Origin: Aradus depressus
Lineage: Eukaryota > Arthropoda > Insecta > Hemiptera > Aradidae
Reading direction: 5' to 3'
Length of the DNA: 64,000 nucleotides
NCBI GenBank assembly: GCA_963662175.1
Contig: OY759221.1
Location: 186,001 to 250,000, forward strand
Shown here: positions 42,726 through 53,116 of the stretch, in pieces
Position numbering within the stretch: the first letter of the stretch is position 1
How the letters are laid out: every line of letters begins with the position of its first letter
Translations under genes and position numbers: made by a program
Notes under the pieces: generated by a model
The model's input: the letters and a program-made list of their open reading frames with translations, nothing else
Database searches by the model: none
Told to the model about the DNA's origin: nothing

Positions 42726-45700
42726 TTATAATGTGGAATGAAATTTTCCCCTTTCTAATTCAGGATTGTCAATGTCAGTTAGTAAGTAAGTAGTGTCCCC
42801 GTAACTAGTCTTGATTCTATAGGGTCCCTCAAAAATACTTTGGAATTTAGTAGCTTGGGTTTCAACATTTTCACAAGTCCTTAATGATTTGACTGCTACT
42901 AAATCCCCTATGCTAAATTTATATAATTGATGACTTTCATCGTATTTCCGCGAATTTATTTTCCCCGCGATTTTAATATTGTCGACAACTTGGTCCCTTA
43001 GTCTTCTAATGTATCCTTCTCCAAGGTGTGTTTCATCTGTCTGTTGGTTTTCGTCTTTATTAATCGTCTTATAGTACAGTTTGGACCATGGCGTCTGATG
43101 TCTAATCCCTAAGATGACCTCGCATGGATAGGCCTTTATTGTGGAATGGTAGGTATTATTTATCACAAATTCTACGTCCTTCAAGTGGTTGGCCCATGCG
43201 GTATGTCTGTCTGTCAGTACTGTCCGGAGGTAATTCCCTATATCTCTGTTAGTCCGTTCACTTAAATTACTTTGGGGGTGTCTTATCGAAGCGTATACGT
43301 ATTTAATGTTGTATTCAGTCAAAGTCTGTTGCCACTGACGACTAGTAAATTGTGTCCCATGGTCCATTAGTATTTTTGTCGGTTTTCCTAGTTCTGTTAT
43401 GAATCTGTCAACGCACCGCAACGCTGCGCGTGTTGTTGCCTTCCCTACGTCATATAGCTTAACATATTTTGAAAAATTATCGATCATCACGAATATATAT
43501 CTCACTCCGCGTCTTCCCCGTGGCAATGGTCCTAAAAAGTCTACACTAACTAGTTGTAAGGGCTCTGTTGTCTCAATCCAGTTGTATTTTGAATAGTAGG
43601 TCTTATTTGAAATCTTATTCAGTTGGCATTTATGACACGTACGCAAGATTTTACTGATTTTCTCCATTAAGTGAGCGATGTGGTAGTGTGGGTTGATCAA
43701 TTGAAATAGTTTATGAACTCCGATGTGTAAGTACGTGTTATGTATTGTTTCTATAAATTGTGATTTGACCGTGTCTGGCACTAATATTCTAAAGGGTTTA
43801 CAAGCACGTTGTGACAAAATGAGATTGTTGACATATTTGTATTTCAATGTTTTGTATTCTGTTAATGTGTTTGGAGTTTGGAATAATTTATTTAAAATAT
43901 GTTGAGGTAAATCGTGAGTAGTATATTTATTGTGGAACTCCTTAACTATCTTGTTGATTGGTGTATTTTGGATAATGTTGTTAATTTGTATATCATTTGT
44001 TCTGTGTTTAATATTGTGTGTATCATTTGTTGTTATTTGTCTCGACAGAGTGTCGGCTACCACATTCGCTTTACCACTAATATGTAAAATTTCAAAATTA
44101 AACTGCTGTAAAAATAAACTCCACCTCATGAGGCGACTTGTTGTATTCTTACAGTTTTTTATAAATATAAGGGCTTTATGATCGGTTTCTATAAAAAATT
44201 TTCTACCAGCCAAATAAGTTTCATATTTCTGAACTGACCATACTATGGCAAGCAATTCCAGTTCTGTTATTGTATATGTTTTTTCGGCTGTCCTAAGTAC
44301 TCGGCTGGCAAATGCCACAACTCCCTTCTCCTTTTCGTCTATAAGTTGGTAAAGTTGTGAGGCTATTGCAAAACCACTGTCGTCTGTTTGTAAATAAAAA
44401 GGTTTAGAAAAATTTGGATGTCTCAGTATTACGTTGTCTAAAAATATACTCTTTGCCTTATTAAAAATGTTGTCTTCTTGTAACCCCCATTGCCACTTAA
44501 CACCCTTTCGAAGTAAATGAGATAATCCCCCAATACATTGTCCATAGTCCTTTGTAAATCGCTGATAATAGTTGGTTAACCCTATAAAGCCTTTCAATTC
44601 TGAGATATTAGTTGGAGTGGGAAAGTTCTTTATACTACTGACTTTCTCTGGTTGGGGCTTGATTCCATCTACACTTAAAATAAATCCGACATAATCTACT
44701 TCTCTTCTAAAGAATTTTGATTTTTCTATATTTACAGTTACACCATTCTCAGATAGAGTGGAAAATAGGGATTCTAACAAATTTAAATGGGAGTGGGAGG
44801 ATTTTGACAAACATAACAAATCATCTACATACGGATGAATCTGGTCATAAAATTTCGAAAGGATATGTTGGAGTCCTCTGCTTAAGGCAGCTAGTGAAAT
44901 GGACAAACCGAAGGGAACTCTACGAAATTGATAAACAACTCCTTCATACATAAAGGCAGTATATGGCTGGCTTTCTTGGTGCAACTCAATTTGCCAAAAA
45001 CTTTTAGTGAGATCCACTGTACTTAAAAATTTTGTGTCTCCACAATGACGTAATATGTCATCAATTGATTGGGACATCTGGTAGTCTGGGATCAAACGGG
45101 CATTTAGTTTTCTCGCATCTAAACAAATTCTGACCTTTCCATTTGACTTTCCAACTACTACCATCGGGTTAACATAAGGACTACGGCTCCTAGCAATTAT
45201 GCCTGCTTGAAGCATTGCCTGCACCTCAGAATGGACAGCCTCCCTTTGGTACTCTTTTATTTTATATGGCTTTATGAAATACGGGGTGTCATCATTGACC
45301 ATCAAACGATACTGAAACCCTCTGATCAGACCGGGTTCATTGGAAAAGATATGTTCATATTTATTGAGAATTTCTTTAAATTCCTGAATAACAGGTGGAG
45401 GCAGAGAATCATTTTCTGACAATATGTCCTGGATCTTATCTTCGAACAGATCAATCTTGCTTTCGAAAATTGAATTTTCCAGTCCCTCAATACATTGTAT
45501 TTTTTGAGTAACTGTCTGGGTTGAATCGACATCTGTTACGAAAGGGATTTTAATTATGTTCCCGGGATCTGAATTTAACTGCAGTATTTTGTCTTTGAAA
45601 TCTAAAATTACGGCATGACTATTAAAAAATTCGCTTCCTAAAATTATATTATAACTTAATTCGGGGACTATTAAAAATCGGATATCAATATTATGCGTAT

Positions 45701-45992
45701 GAAAAGAAATTGCCGATATGATCTGATACCTGATGGGCTTTGATCTTTTATTTACTGCAGTTATTATACTTACATTTGAGATAGGCAAAATCTCATGCTT
45801 AAAATTATCTTTATTTTTATAGAAAAATCTTTCATTTACCGCGTTAACCATCGAACCGCAATCCAAAAGGGCATTACATTGAACAGAACCGATTTTAATT
45901 TTTATTTCGGGGCAATACGTTAAATTTACTTCTTGGTCCCATGACTCTTCTGATAATAATATTTCATTAAACTCCTTCCGTAACGACATCAA
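42726..45992 (-). CDS. pol: Pol polyprotein of the long-LTR gypsy element
   Basis: 1,088 codons open without a break. Order: aspartic protease (LLDCGSMVNAV; note DCG instead of the usual DSG or DTG), RT (VDLTKSFWQIEL, YVDD box at about 44819-44830), RNase H (LQTDDSGFAIAS, TITELELLAIVWS, ETDHKALIF), integrase HHCC finger (HIGVHKLF, CHKCQLNK), integrase core D-D-E (SVDFLGPLP, MDHGTQF, SNLSERTNRD) and a C-terminal GPY motif (FEGPYRI). The frame opens with TTG at 45992 followed by ATG, so pol is probably entered from gag. LTRs of about 1.2 kb and this domain order suggest the Osvaldo/Ulysses group, an inference. Confidence 0.9.
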   Translation of the reverse strand: MMSLRKEFNEILLSEESWDQEVNLTYCPEIKIKIGSVQCNALLDCGSMVNAVNERFFYKNKDNFKHEILPISNVSIITAVNKRSKPIRYQIISAISFHTHNIDIRFLIVPELSYNIILGSEFFNSHAVILDFKDKILQLNSDPGNIIKIPFVTDVDSTQTVTQKIQCIEGLENSIFESKIDLFEDKIQDILSENDSLPPPVIQEFKEILNKYEHIFSNEPGLIRGFQYRLMVNDDTPYFIKPYKIKEYQREAVHSEVQAMLQAGIIARSRSPYVNPMVVVGKSNGKVRICLDARKLNARLIPDYQMSQSIDDILRHCGDTKFLSTVDLTKSFWQIELHQESQPYTAFMYEGVVYQFRRVPFGLSISLAALSRGLQHILSKFYDQIHPYVDDLLCLSKSSHSHLNLLESLFSTLSENGVTVNIEKSKFFRREVDYVGFILSVDGIKPQPEKVSSIKNFPTPTNISELKGFIGLTNYYQRFTKDYGQCIGGLSHLLRKGVKWQWGLQEDNIFNKAKSIFLDNVILRHPNFSKPFYLQTDDSGFAIASQLYQLIDEKEKGVVAFASRVLRTAEKTYTITELELLAIVWSVQKYETYLAGRKFFIETDHKALIFIKNCKNTTSRLMRWSLFLQQFNFEILHISGKANVVADTLSRQITTNDTHNIKHRTNDIQINNIIQNTPINKIVKEFHNKYTTHDLPQHILNKLFQTPNTLTEYKTLKYKYVNNLILSQRACKPFRILVPDTVKSQFIETIHNTYLHIGVHKLFQLINPHYHIAHLMEKISKILRTCHKCQLNKISNKTYYSKYNWIETTEPLQLVSVDFLGPLPRGRRGVRYIFVMIDNFSKYVKLYDVGKATTRAALRCVDRFITELGKPTKILMDHGTQFTSRQWQQTLTEYNIKYVYASIRHPQSNLSERTNRDIGNYLRTVLTDRHTAWANHLKDVEFVINNTYHSTIKAYPCEVILGIRHQTPWSKLYYKTINKDENQQTDETHLGEGYIRRLRDQVVDNIKIAGKINSRKYDESHQLYKFSIGDLVAVKSLRTCENVETQATKFQSIFEGPYRIKTSYGDTTYLLTDIDNPELERGKFHSTL

Positions 45993-46135
45993 CCCATCCT
46001 CAAAGCAAGGTTGATTCTGACTCTCTGCCCGTACATGTCACTCTGAAATCTTATCAGTGACTTTATTATTATTATTAAAATTTTGTTTCCTCATCTGATC
46101 AGGAGGTTTCTGATCCTGACTCATTAAGGGTCTCA

Positions 46136-46332
46136 AGTTACATAGGTACAACAACCTCTACTGCTGACAAGGTGCTGAGTATACACTCCTTCGCTATATA
46201 AGACAGCTTCACCCTCTATTCGTGTCGTGTTTTGTTATCCAGCTTGATGTTGTATTAGTGAGTAAGGTGTAAATTCTTGTAGTAAAATAAAGTGCTTTTT
46301 AAAAAGGTAGTTTTGGAGTTTGATCTTATAAC
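46136..46332 (+). repeat. 5' LTR of errantivirus-like provirus 2
   Basis: 197 bp, AGTTACATAGG...CTTATAAC. Contains a TATA-like CGCTATATAAG and AATAAAGTGC. Differs from the 3' LTR (52920-53116) at three positions by eye, about 98.5% identity, so the insertion is young. Flanking 4-mers CTCA/TTCA differ by one base, so the target duplication is imperfect. Confidence 0.92.
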
Positions 46333-46352
46333 TGGCGCCCGTGAACAGGAAC
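46333..46352 (+). promoter_or_regulatory. Primer binding site, tRNA-Lys-like variant
   Basis: TGGCGCCCGTGAACAGGAAC follows the LTR directly. It shares TGGCGCCCG and AACAGG with the exact tRNA-Lys site of element 1 but differs by a two-base insertion and a substitution. Confidence 0.7.
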
Positions 46353-46709
46353 AGCAGAAGTTCTTCATACCAAAGTACGTCCTATTGACTTACTCCATAA
46401 GACCATTTGTCTTATTTCTGCGTGATCTACTTCCCGCATCTGAAGAACGTGAGTTTCAACTCTTTGTCTGCTCACCCAAAGATTAGAAGAAATAGAACTC
46501 AGCTCCACCACAGAAACCACTTTAAACTGGCTTCAGGAAGCAACCCCGACCCCAGGAAGCCCGTCTACAGAGATCGCCGGACTCCCTCAACATCATCAGA
46601 CGAAGACCCGGAAGACTCCCAAAATAATCCAACTGTGAGTACTTTCGTTATATCTAACCCTAAATTTTATATTAAGCCCTCTAAATTCAATCCCCAATTA
46701 ACTTCAAAC

Positions 46710-47741
46710 ATGGCACAAAATCAGGTCTCAAAACCTCTTCCCCATGAAATTTTAAAATATATACCACATTATGATGGTACTCCTTTTAAGCTACCCCATT
46801 TTATAGCTACATGCGAAGAGCTAGCACTTATTGCAATGAAAGTATTATAGAAAGGGATGGAAACCATTGGCTCCTTTTTAAGGCAGCTATGTGCCGCCTA
46901 GATGGCCCGGCCGAGGCAGTAGCATTTAATAATAGTTGCTCAAATGTTTTAAATTTAATTAGCGCGTTAAAAAAGAATTTCGCGGACAATAGATCAATCC
47001 CAGACCTAATTGCGGAATTAGCCATAATGAGATCCCACCCTAAGGAACACCCCATAGAATTTCTAAACCGACTGGACGAAAAACGGACCACTGTTATCAC
47101 CCGGTATAAATTAGACGGCATAACAGGTGACTTACTGACAAATTTGACTCACCAACTGAACGCCACATTAATTAGAACATTAGTTCACGGCGTTCAGCCC
47201 ACGCTAGGGTCTCATCTACAATTACTGCAAATTCAAGACTTAGATGACGCTAGACACAAGTTAATTAATGATTGTAGCATCGTGCTACAACAATTAAAAT
47301 ATAGTACGACGATCGACACGATTAACGGAGGAGAATTAAAAAGACATCCCCAACCAACAGTACCCTATAAAATTCCAACACAAAAAACATATCCAGCCCC
47401 CATTTTTCCATCAACCAAGATTTAATAACCAAAGTCAACAGTACAGAAATTTCCAACAAGCTCCTTTTATTCCCAGACCACAGTTTTCCAATACTAAATG
47501 GAATTCTCAAAATACGGTCTCGATGCGTACACAAAATAAAAGACCCGACTTCAAAAATGTTATATCCCCATATGAAATTACCTATTTAGAGGATAACCCT
47601 CAAGAGGTACAGGACGACAACCAAATACAAAAAATGCAGTCGCAAATTAATTCACTAACTGAATCTATGAACAAACTGACAGATCATTTTTTAGGACCAA
47701 ACCCCAATTTCTCAGAAGATCCCCCAGACAATTTGAATTAA
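46710..47741 (+). pseudogene. Gag of errantivirus-like provirus 2, frameshifted
   Basis: The start MAQNQVSKPLPHEILKYIPH is in one frame (to 46850), the capsid core (MRSHPKEHPIEFLNRLDEKR) in a second (46811-47425), and the Asn/Gln-rich tail with a charged helix (47523-47741) again in another. At least two indels therefore break it, near 46840 and 47420. It is clearly the same protein as the intact gag at 17655-18731 and has no zinc knuckle. The final part keeps the -1 frameshift site. Confidence 0.88.
47687..47693 (+). promoter_or_regulatory. -1 ribosomal frameshift heptamer T TTT TTA (provirus 2)
   Basis: Codons CAT TTT TTA GGA in the gag frame, near the gag end; the -1 frame is open from here through the protease. 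Same heptamer and relative position as 18686-18692. Confidence 0.75.
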
Positions 47742-50700
47742 AAGTTATCAATAAATCACTTCCTTATTTTTTAGATTGGAAAAATAGAAAATGGCTTGTA
47801 GACACGGGATCCCTCAAAAATTATATAAACCCTTCCATAGTGCCCCCTGGTATCACTAAATATAAGGAGGAGTTCATTGTTAAAACACCCAATGGTAAAA
47901 GTAAGGGCTCAGAATATACATTATTCGATCCTGTAAAAGTTTTTCCAATGACCCCCAAAATAAAAGTATACTTATTTAACTTTTCCCCAAAATATGACGT
48001 ACTTTTAGGGCACGAAACATTAAGCCAAATTAAAGCTAATGTAAATTTTGATAAAAACTTATTAGAACACGAGAACGGTTCAAAATAATTATTATTTTCA
48101 ATGGACAATAATGAAATTAAATTGAACCCAGGTTTTAATATAATCACTGTCCCAGTTAGGTCAATTCCAGACTTGAGGACCGGATTAATTCAAGCGGTTA
48201 AAAATAATGGATATAATATTGAAGAAGGTATTGTTAACATAACTAATAATGAATGTATGTGCGTAGCCTACTGCAACGAGCTCATGACCATTTGCCCTGA
48301 GCCCATGGAAGTAGAAGAATTGGAAACAGTTCTTGAACCTAAACAATTCGTGACCAACCGTCCCGAAAACCTTAGGGAAATAGTAAACGAAATTCCTCAG
48401 CTATTGCGCGTAGAACATATGAACGAAGAAGAAAAAAGTAAAATTATAAATTTAGTTAAACAATATCCAGAGATTGTAAAGCGCGAAAATGATAAATTGA
48501 GCAGTACAGATCTAATAAAACATAAAATTAATACTAAGGATGATCTGCCTGTATATACAAAAAATTACAGATACCCTCAAGTTTTTCGTAACGATGTTCA
48601 ATTAGAAATAGATAAACTTTTAAAAAATAAAATAATACAATATTCAAATTCGGCATATAACTCCCCCATATGGGTAGTTCCCAAAAAACCCGACGCTTCT
48701 GGAAAAAAGAAGATTCGCGTTGTTTTGGATTACCGAAAACTGAATGATAAGACGGTAGAGGACAAATACCCACTACCCAATATCGAGGACTTGTTCGGAA
48801 AAATCGGGAGGGCGACTTATTTTTCGGCTGTAGATCTAGCCTCTGGATTTCATCAAATTGAGATGGACCCAGAATCTATACCGAAAACTGCCTTCTCAAC
48901 CGAAAACGGTCATTATGAATTCCTTCGAATGCCGTTCGGCCTAAAAAACGCACCGCCAACATTCCAACGAGCGATGAATATAATTTTTTCTAGAATCCCT
49001 AACGTGCTTGTCTATATGGATGATATAATTATTTTTTCAGACAACTTAGAAGAGCACCTAAAGCACTTAAAATCTGTTTTCGAAAAACTCAAAAAACATA
49101 ATTTAAAAATACAGCTCGATAAAACGGAGTTCTTCAAGCGTGAACTGCTATATCTAGGTCACATAATTTCTGAGAAAGGAATTCAACCCAATCCTTTAAA
49201 ATTAGAAGCAGTTAAAAATTTCCCAATACCGAAAACAGTAAAACAAATCAAACAGTTTTTGGGTCTTACAGGTTACTATCGTAAAATGATAAAAGACTAT
49301 GCTAAAATCTCTAAGCCTCTCACCTCCGCACTAAAAAAGGACAATAAAATTAACCCTGAAAATCATGAATATAAAGAAGCTTTTGAAAAGCTCAAATTAT
49401 TGCTACAGAACAACCCAATCTTGCAATTACCTGACTTTTCAAAACAATGCACGCTAACAGCAGATGCCTCTAACTTCGCGTTAGGCGCGGTCCTATCACA
49501 AACATTCGATGGGAAAGATTTGCCGATAGCATATGCTTCGAGAACATTAAACAAGCACGAAGTTAATCTCTCTACCATTGAAAAAGAGTTATTAGCTATC
49601 GTCTGGTCTTGTAAACATTTTCGACCCTACCTTTATGGCAGGAAATTTTTGGCTCAAACATACCACAAACCCCTTCAGTGGTTACATAGTATTAAAGAAC
49701 CAAATTCTAAACTCATTCGTTGGAAACTATCACTAGAAGAATTTGATTTTGATATAAAATATGTCCAGGGTAAGACTAACAATGTAGCAGACGCACTATC
49801 ACGAATAACTGACCAACCAATAAATATGCTAGACGAACAAACAGAAATTAACCCACAAGAAGTGCTGGATGAATTTCTTAGGGATTGCGGAAATGAAAAT
49901 AATAATGAGGACGATAATGATAGTCTTGTAACAATTCATTCCCAGGAGAGTTCGAACGAGCAAGTAGGGATAGCAGAAGAGGACAAAATTATTATTATAG
50001 AACAGAATCAATTAGTTTTAGAACGTGGTAACAAAGCCCCCACCTCTCAGAAAATTTTCGGTAAAACTAGGTTAACGTTTTATATCCGAAACACTTCCGA
50101 TCTTGAGCAAATAAAAACCCTGTGTGTGCAATATTTAAAACCACGCACAGTCTATGGAGTTTTCTGTTCCAAAGAAGGTCCATTATACGAACAATACGAA
50201 ACTATGTTCGAAAACTTCAAAAATATGATTATTAATAACTTTGCCTTAATAAAACTTAAGAGATACAAAAAATTAAATTTAGATGTCACTAATCCCGAAG
50301 AACAAAAAGAAATAATCGCAAATTATCATACCGGAAAAACATATCATCGCGGAATAAACGAAAATTATAACTTTATCCGAAGAAGATATTATTGGCCCTC
50401 TATGCTAAGAGACATTACCGATTATGTAAACAAGTGTTCCGTTTGTCTAAAAACGAAATATGAAAGAAAACCAGTTCAAGTAGAGTACAAAATCACGCCC
50501 ACTCCCGAAAAACCTTTTGAGAAATTGCAACTTGATACTTTCCAATATAACAAATGTAAATTTCTAACGATAATAGACTGTTTTTCAAAAAAATTAATGG
50601 CCTACCCTCTCAGTAGCCTAAATCAAATAGAAATACAATCTTGTCTTAATGATTACTTTTCTATATTTCCAATACCTAAAACCGTGCAGATGGATAATGG

Positions 50701-51379
50701 CCGAGAATTTGATAACGCAGGTTTACGCGATTTTCTAAAATTGTACGAAGTAGAACCGTACTATATCACACCTGGTCACCCAGACTCTCAAGGGCTACTT
50801 GAAAGAGCCCATTCCACCCTAATTGAAATTTTAAACGCTATCCAACTAGAAAATAAAAGTCAAAAAACGGAAGACAATATGAAGTTAGCCTTAATAGCAT
50901 TTAACAACACATTGAATTCTAACTTAAAACTAACTCCTATGGAAATAACGTTTGGAGTTTCTAAAAATCCCTTTGTAAGTGAACTATCAGAACCTTTAAT
51001 AATAGAACAAAGAACTAATGATTATTTAGAAAAATTAAAATTAGTACATAAATTAGTGAAAAATCGAGTAGAAGAAGAAAAACAAAAAAGAACCGAAAGG
51101 CTAAACACTACTCGCGAAAAGGAAACTGAAATCCCTGTAGAACCCTACATTAAAACAACTTATAATAAAAAGAATAAACCTAAGTTCTTTAAAGTAAGTT
51201 ATGATCAAAATAAAAAAGTAGGAACATTAAACTCGAATGCGATTCAAAAACGCGCATTTAAAATTCACCCTAATCGAGTCAAAAGACTAAGGAAAGCCAC
51301 TAAACCTAAAAATCCGTCTGTTTCAGAAGATGTTGTTCCTTCTAATGCTGGTCCCAGTGGCAGCTCATACAATAATTAA
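47690..51379 (+). pseudogene. pol: Pol of errantivirus-like provirus 2, one internal stop
   Basis: Protease (WLVDTGSLKNYINPS, Asp codon 47801) runs to an in-frame TAA at 48086-48088. The same frame then stays open from 48101 to 51379 (1,092 codons): RT with VYMDD (49010-49024), RNase H (LTADASNFALGAVLSQ, IEKELLAIVWSC), integrase finger (NYHTGKTYHRG, CSVCLKTK) and core D-D-E (QLDTFQYN, QMDNGREFD, GLLERAHST). In RNase H the usual TDHKPLQWL reads TYHKPLQWL: the catalytic Asp is Tyr (codon 49661-49663). The integrase triad is intact. The pol end overlaps the env start by 50 nt. Confidence 0.92.
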
Positions 51380-52885
51380 CTTAAGTAAATCGGCTGGAAT
51401 CACTGCCGTTAAAATACAGGACTCATTTATTATTAACCAAACATATACCTATATGCATAATATTAACACTAGATTGTTGCAAACTGAGCTAGACAATATT
51501 AAAAGATCACTATACCTTATTAACGCTAGGAGTAGTGACGGTGGTCTTTTCAAAATGATTTCGCTACATTTAAGATACACTGAGACAAAATTAGATCATC
51601 TCCTCTTTAACAAACATAGAACGAAACGAGGACTTATAAATGGACTGGGTACAGCAATATCCTGGATTACTGGTAACATGGACGCAAATGACAAAACAAA
51701 ATACGATGACATTCTGCAAAAAGTAGAGTCTAATGAATATAATTTAGAACATAATGTCGAGAACCAACTATCAGTTAATAAACGACTAATAGAAGAATTT
51801 AATAAAGACATTAAAATCATACATTCTAACAATGAAAAAATTAGAGATTATTTTGTATCTCTGTCCAACGAATCCAGCATTGTAGAGACAAACCAGCAAT
51901 ATTCGTTCCTATTTAGTACCTTGATGTTAATATACAACAAAGTGAACGATCTGGACACTAGCTTAGAATTTTGTAAATTAAATATAATACACTCGAGCAT
52001 ACTGTCTTATAAGGAGCTAGATGACATAATAGCAAATTCCCGAGTACCCCTAGTATCCAACGAACTAGAAGTTCTATGGCAGCTAGGTATAGTACACTGT
52101 TCGGTTCACAGTGAATACATTTCGTATTTCATACAATTTCCTTTGCAATCCCCAGCCCACGAAACATTTTTTCTTTTATCCTATCCTGTTTATAAAAACC
52201 ATGAACTTACTACAATTCATGAATACCCTTCCTTCATCATGAGATATAACAAATTACTCACAGGTAATTGTAACTTGATAAATAATAAATATTATTGTAA
52301 AAATACATCTACAATTATAAACAAATGTATATATGAACTATTAGAAGATAAGGAATTAGGTAATTGTAAGTCTCTAGTTATAAGTAATATTAACCCATTT
52401 GTAAAATATATTCCTATTATTAATCAATATCTTATGTATAATATTAGTAAAAGTACCATTAGTGTTAATAATAATAATATTACAATATACCCCAAACTAA
52501 CGCAACTGCTATCTCTTAATAGTTGAGAGCAGCTGCTGAATCATGCCCAACCCAACGACATGTGTTTTGGGAAAGCAATGTAATACTTCCTTCAGAAGTA
52601 CCTGTTCAAAAACATTATACTAATTTCACCTTTGAGGAAATTCATAGAGCTAATATTAATATCAAATCTTTAGATATTCTCGATGAACTTCCTCTTCATA
52701 AATATAATTCTGTTTATTTCTTATTTTTTATGATTATTATAGCTTTATGCTTTTATGTAATGTATATGTATAAGAATATTATTTTAAAAGGGTGTAGAAC
52801 TATAGATGTAGATGAAGATGACATCTCAGTTACAGCATCTCCACCTGTTGAAGGTCCATTTCCTTACCCTCGGTTACCTGTCTGA
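51330..52885 (+). pseudogene. env: Envelope-like protein of errantivirus-like provirus 2, frameshifted
   Basis: Starts with a hydrophobic signal-like segment, in the +1 frame relative to pol and overlapping it. A furin-type site RTKR (codons at 51618-51629) is followed by a Gly/Ile-rich stretch that could be the fusion peptide, then heptad-rich helices. This is the layout of gypsy-type envelope proteins related to baculovirus F proteins, which serve entry. The frame stops at 52524-52526, and the membrane-proximal part with one transmembrane segment (about 52700-52770) and a short cytoplasmic tail lies in another frame (52523-52885). The protein is broken before its anchor. Such env is normally made from a spliced RNA. 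Confidence 0.88.
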
Positions 52886-52908
52886 TCGCTGAGGACAGCT
52901 TCCAAATT

Positions 52909-52919
52909 AAGGATGGAGG
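52909..52919 (+). promoter_or_regulatory. Polypurine tract of provirus 2
   Basis: AAGGATGGAGG lies directly before the 3' LTR. Confidence 0.65.
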
Positions 52920-53116
52920 AGTTACATAGGTACAACAACCTCTACTGCTGACAAGGTGCTGAGTATACATTCCTTCGCTATATAAGACAGCTTCACCCTC
53001 TATTCTTGTCGTGTTTTGTTATCTAGCTTGATGTTGTATTAGTGAGTAAGGTGTAAATTCTTGTAGTAAAATAAAGTGCTTTTTAAAAAGGTAGTTTTGG
53101 AGTTTGATCTTATAAC
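52920..53116 (+). repeat. 3' LTR of errantivirus-like provirus 2
   Basis: 197 bp, same ends as the 5' LTR, three substitutions by eye (within ACACTCC, TATTCGTG and TATCCAG of the 5' copy). The insertion breaks the gag of the long-LTR element three codons before this boundary. Confidence 0.92.
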
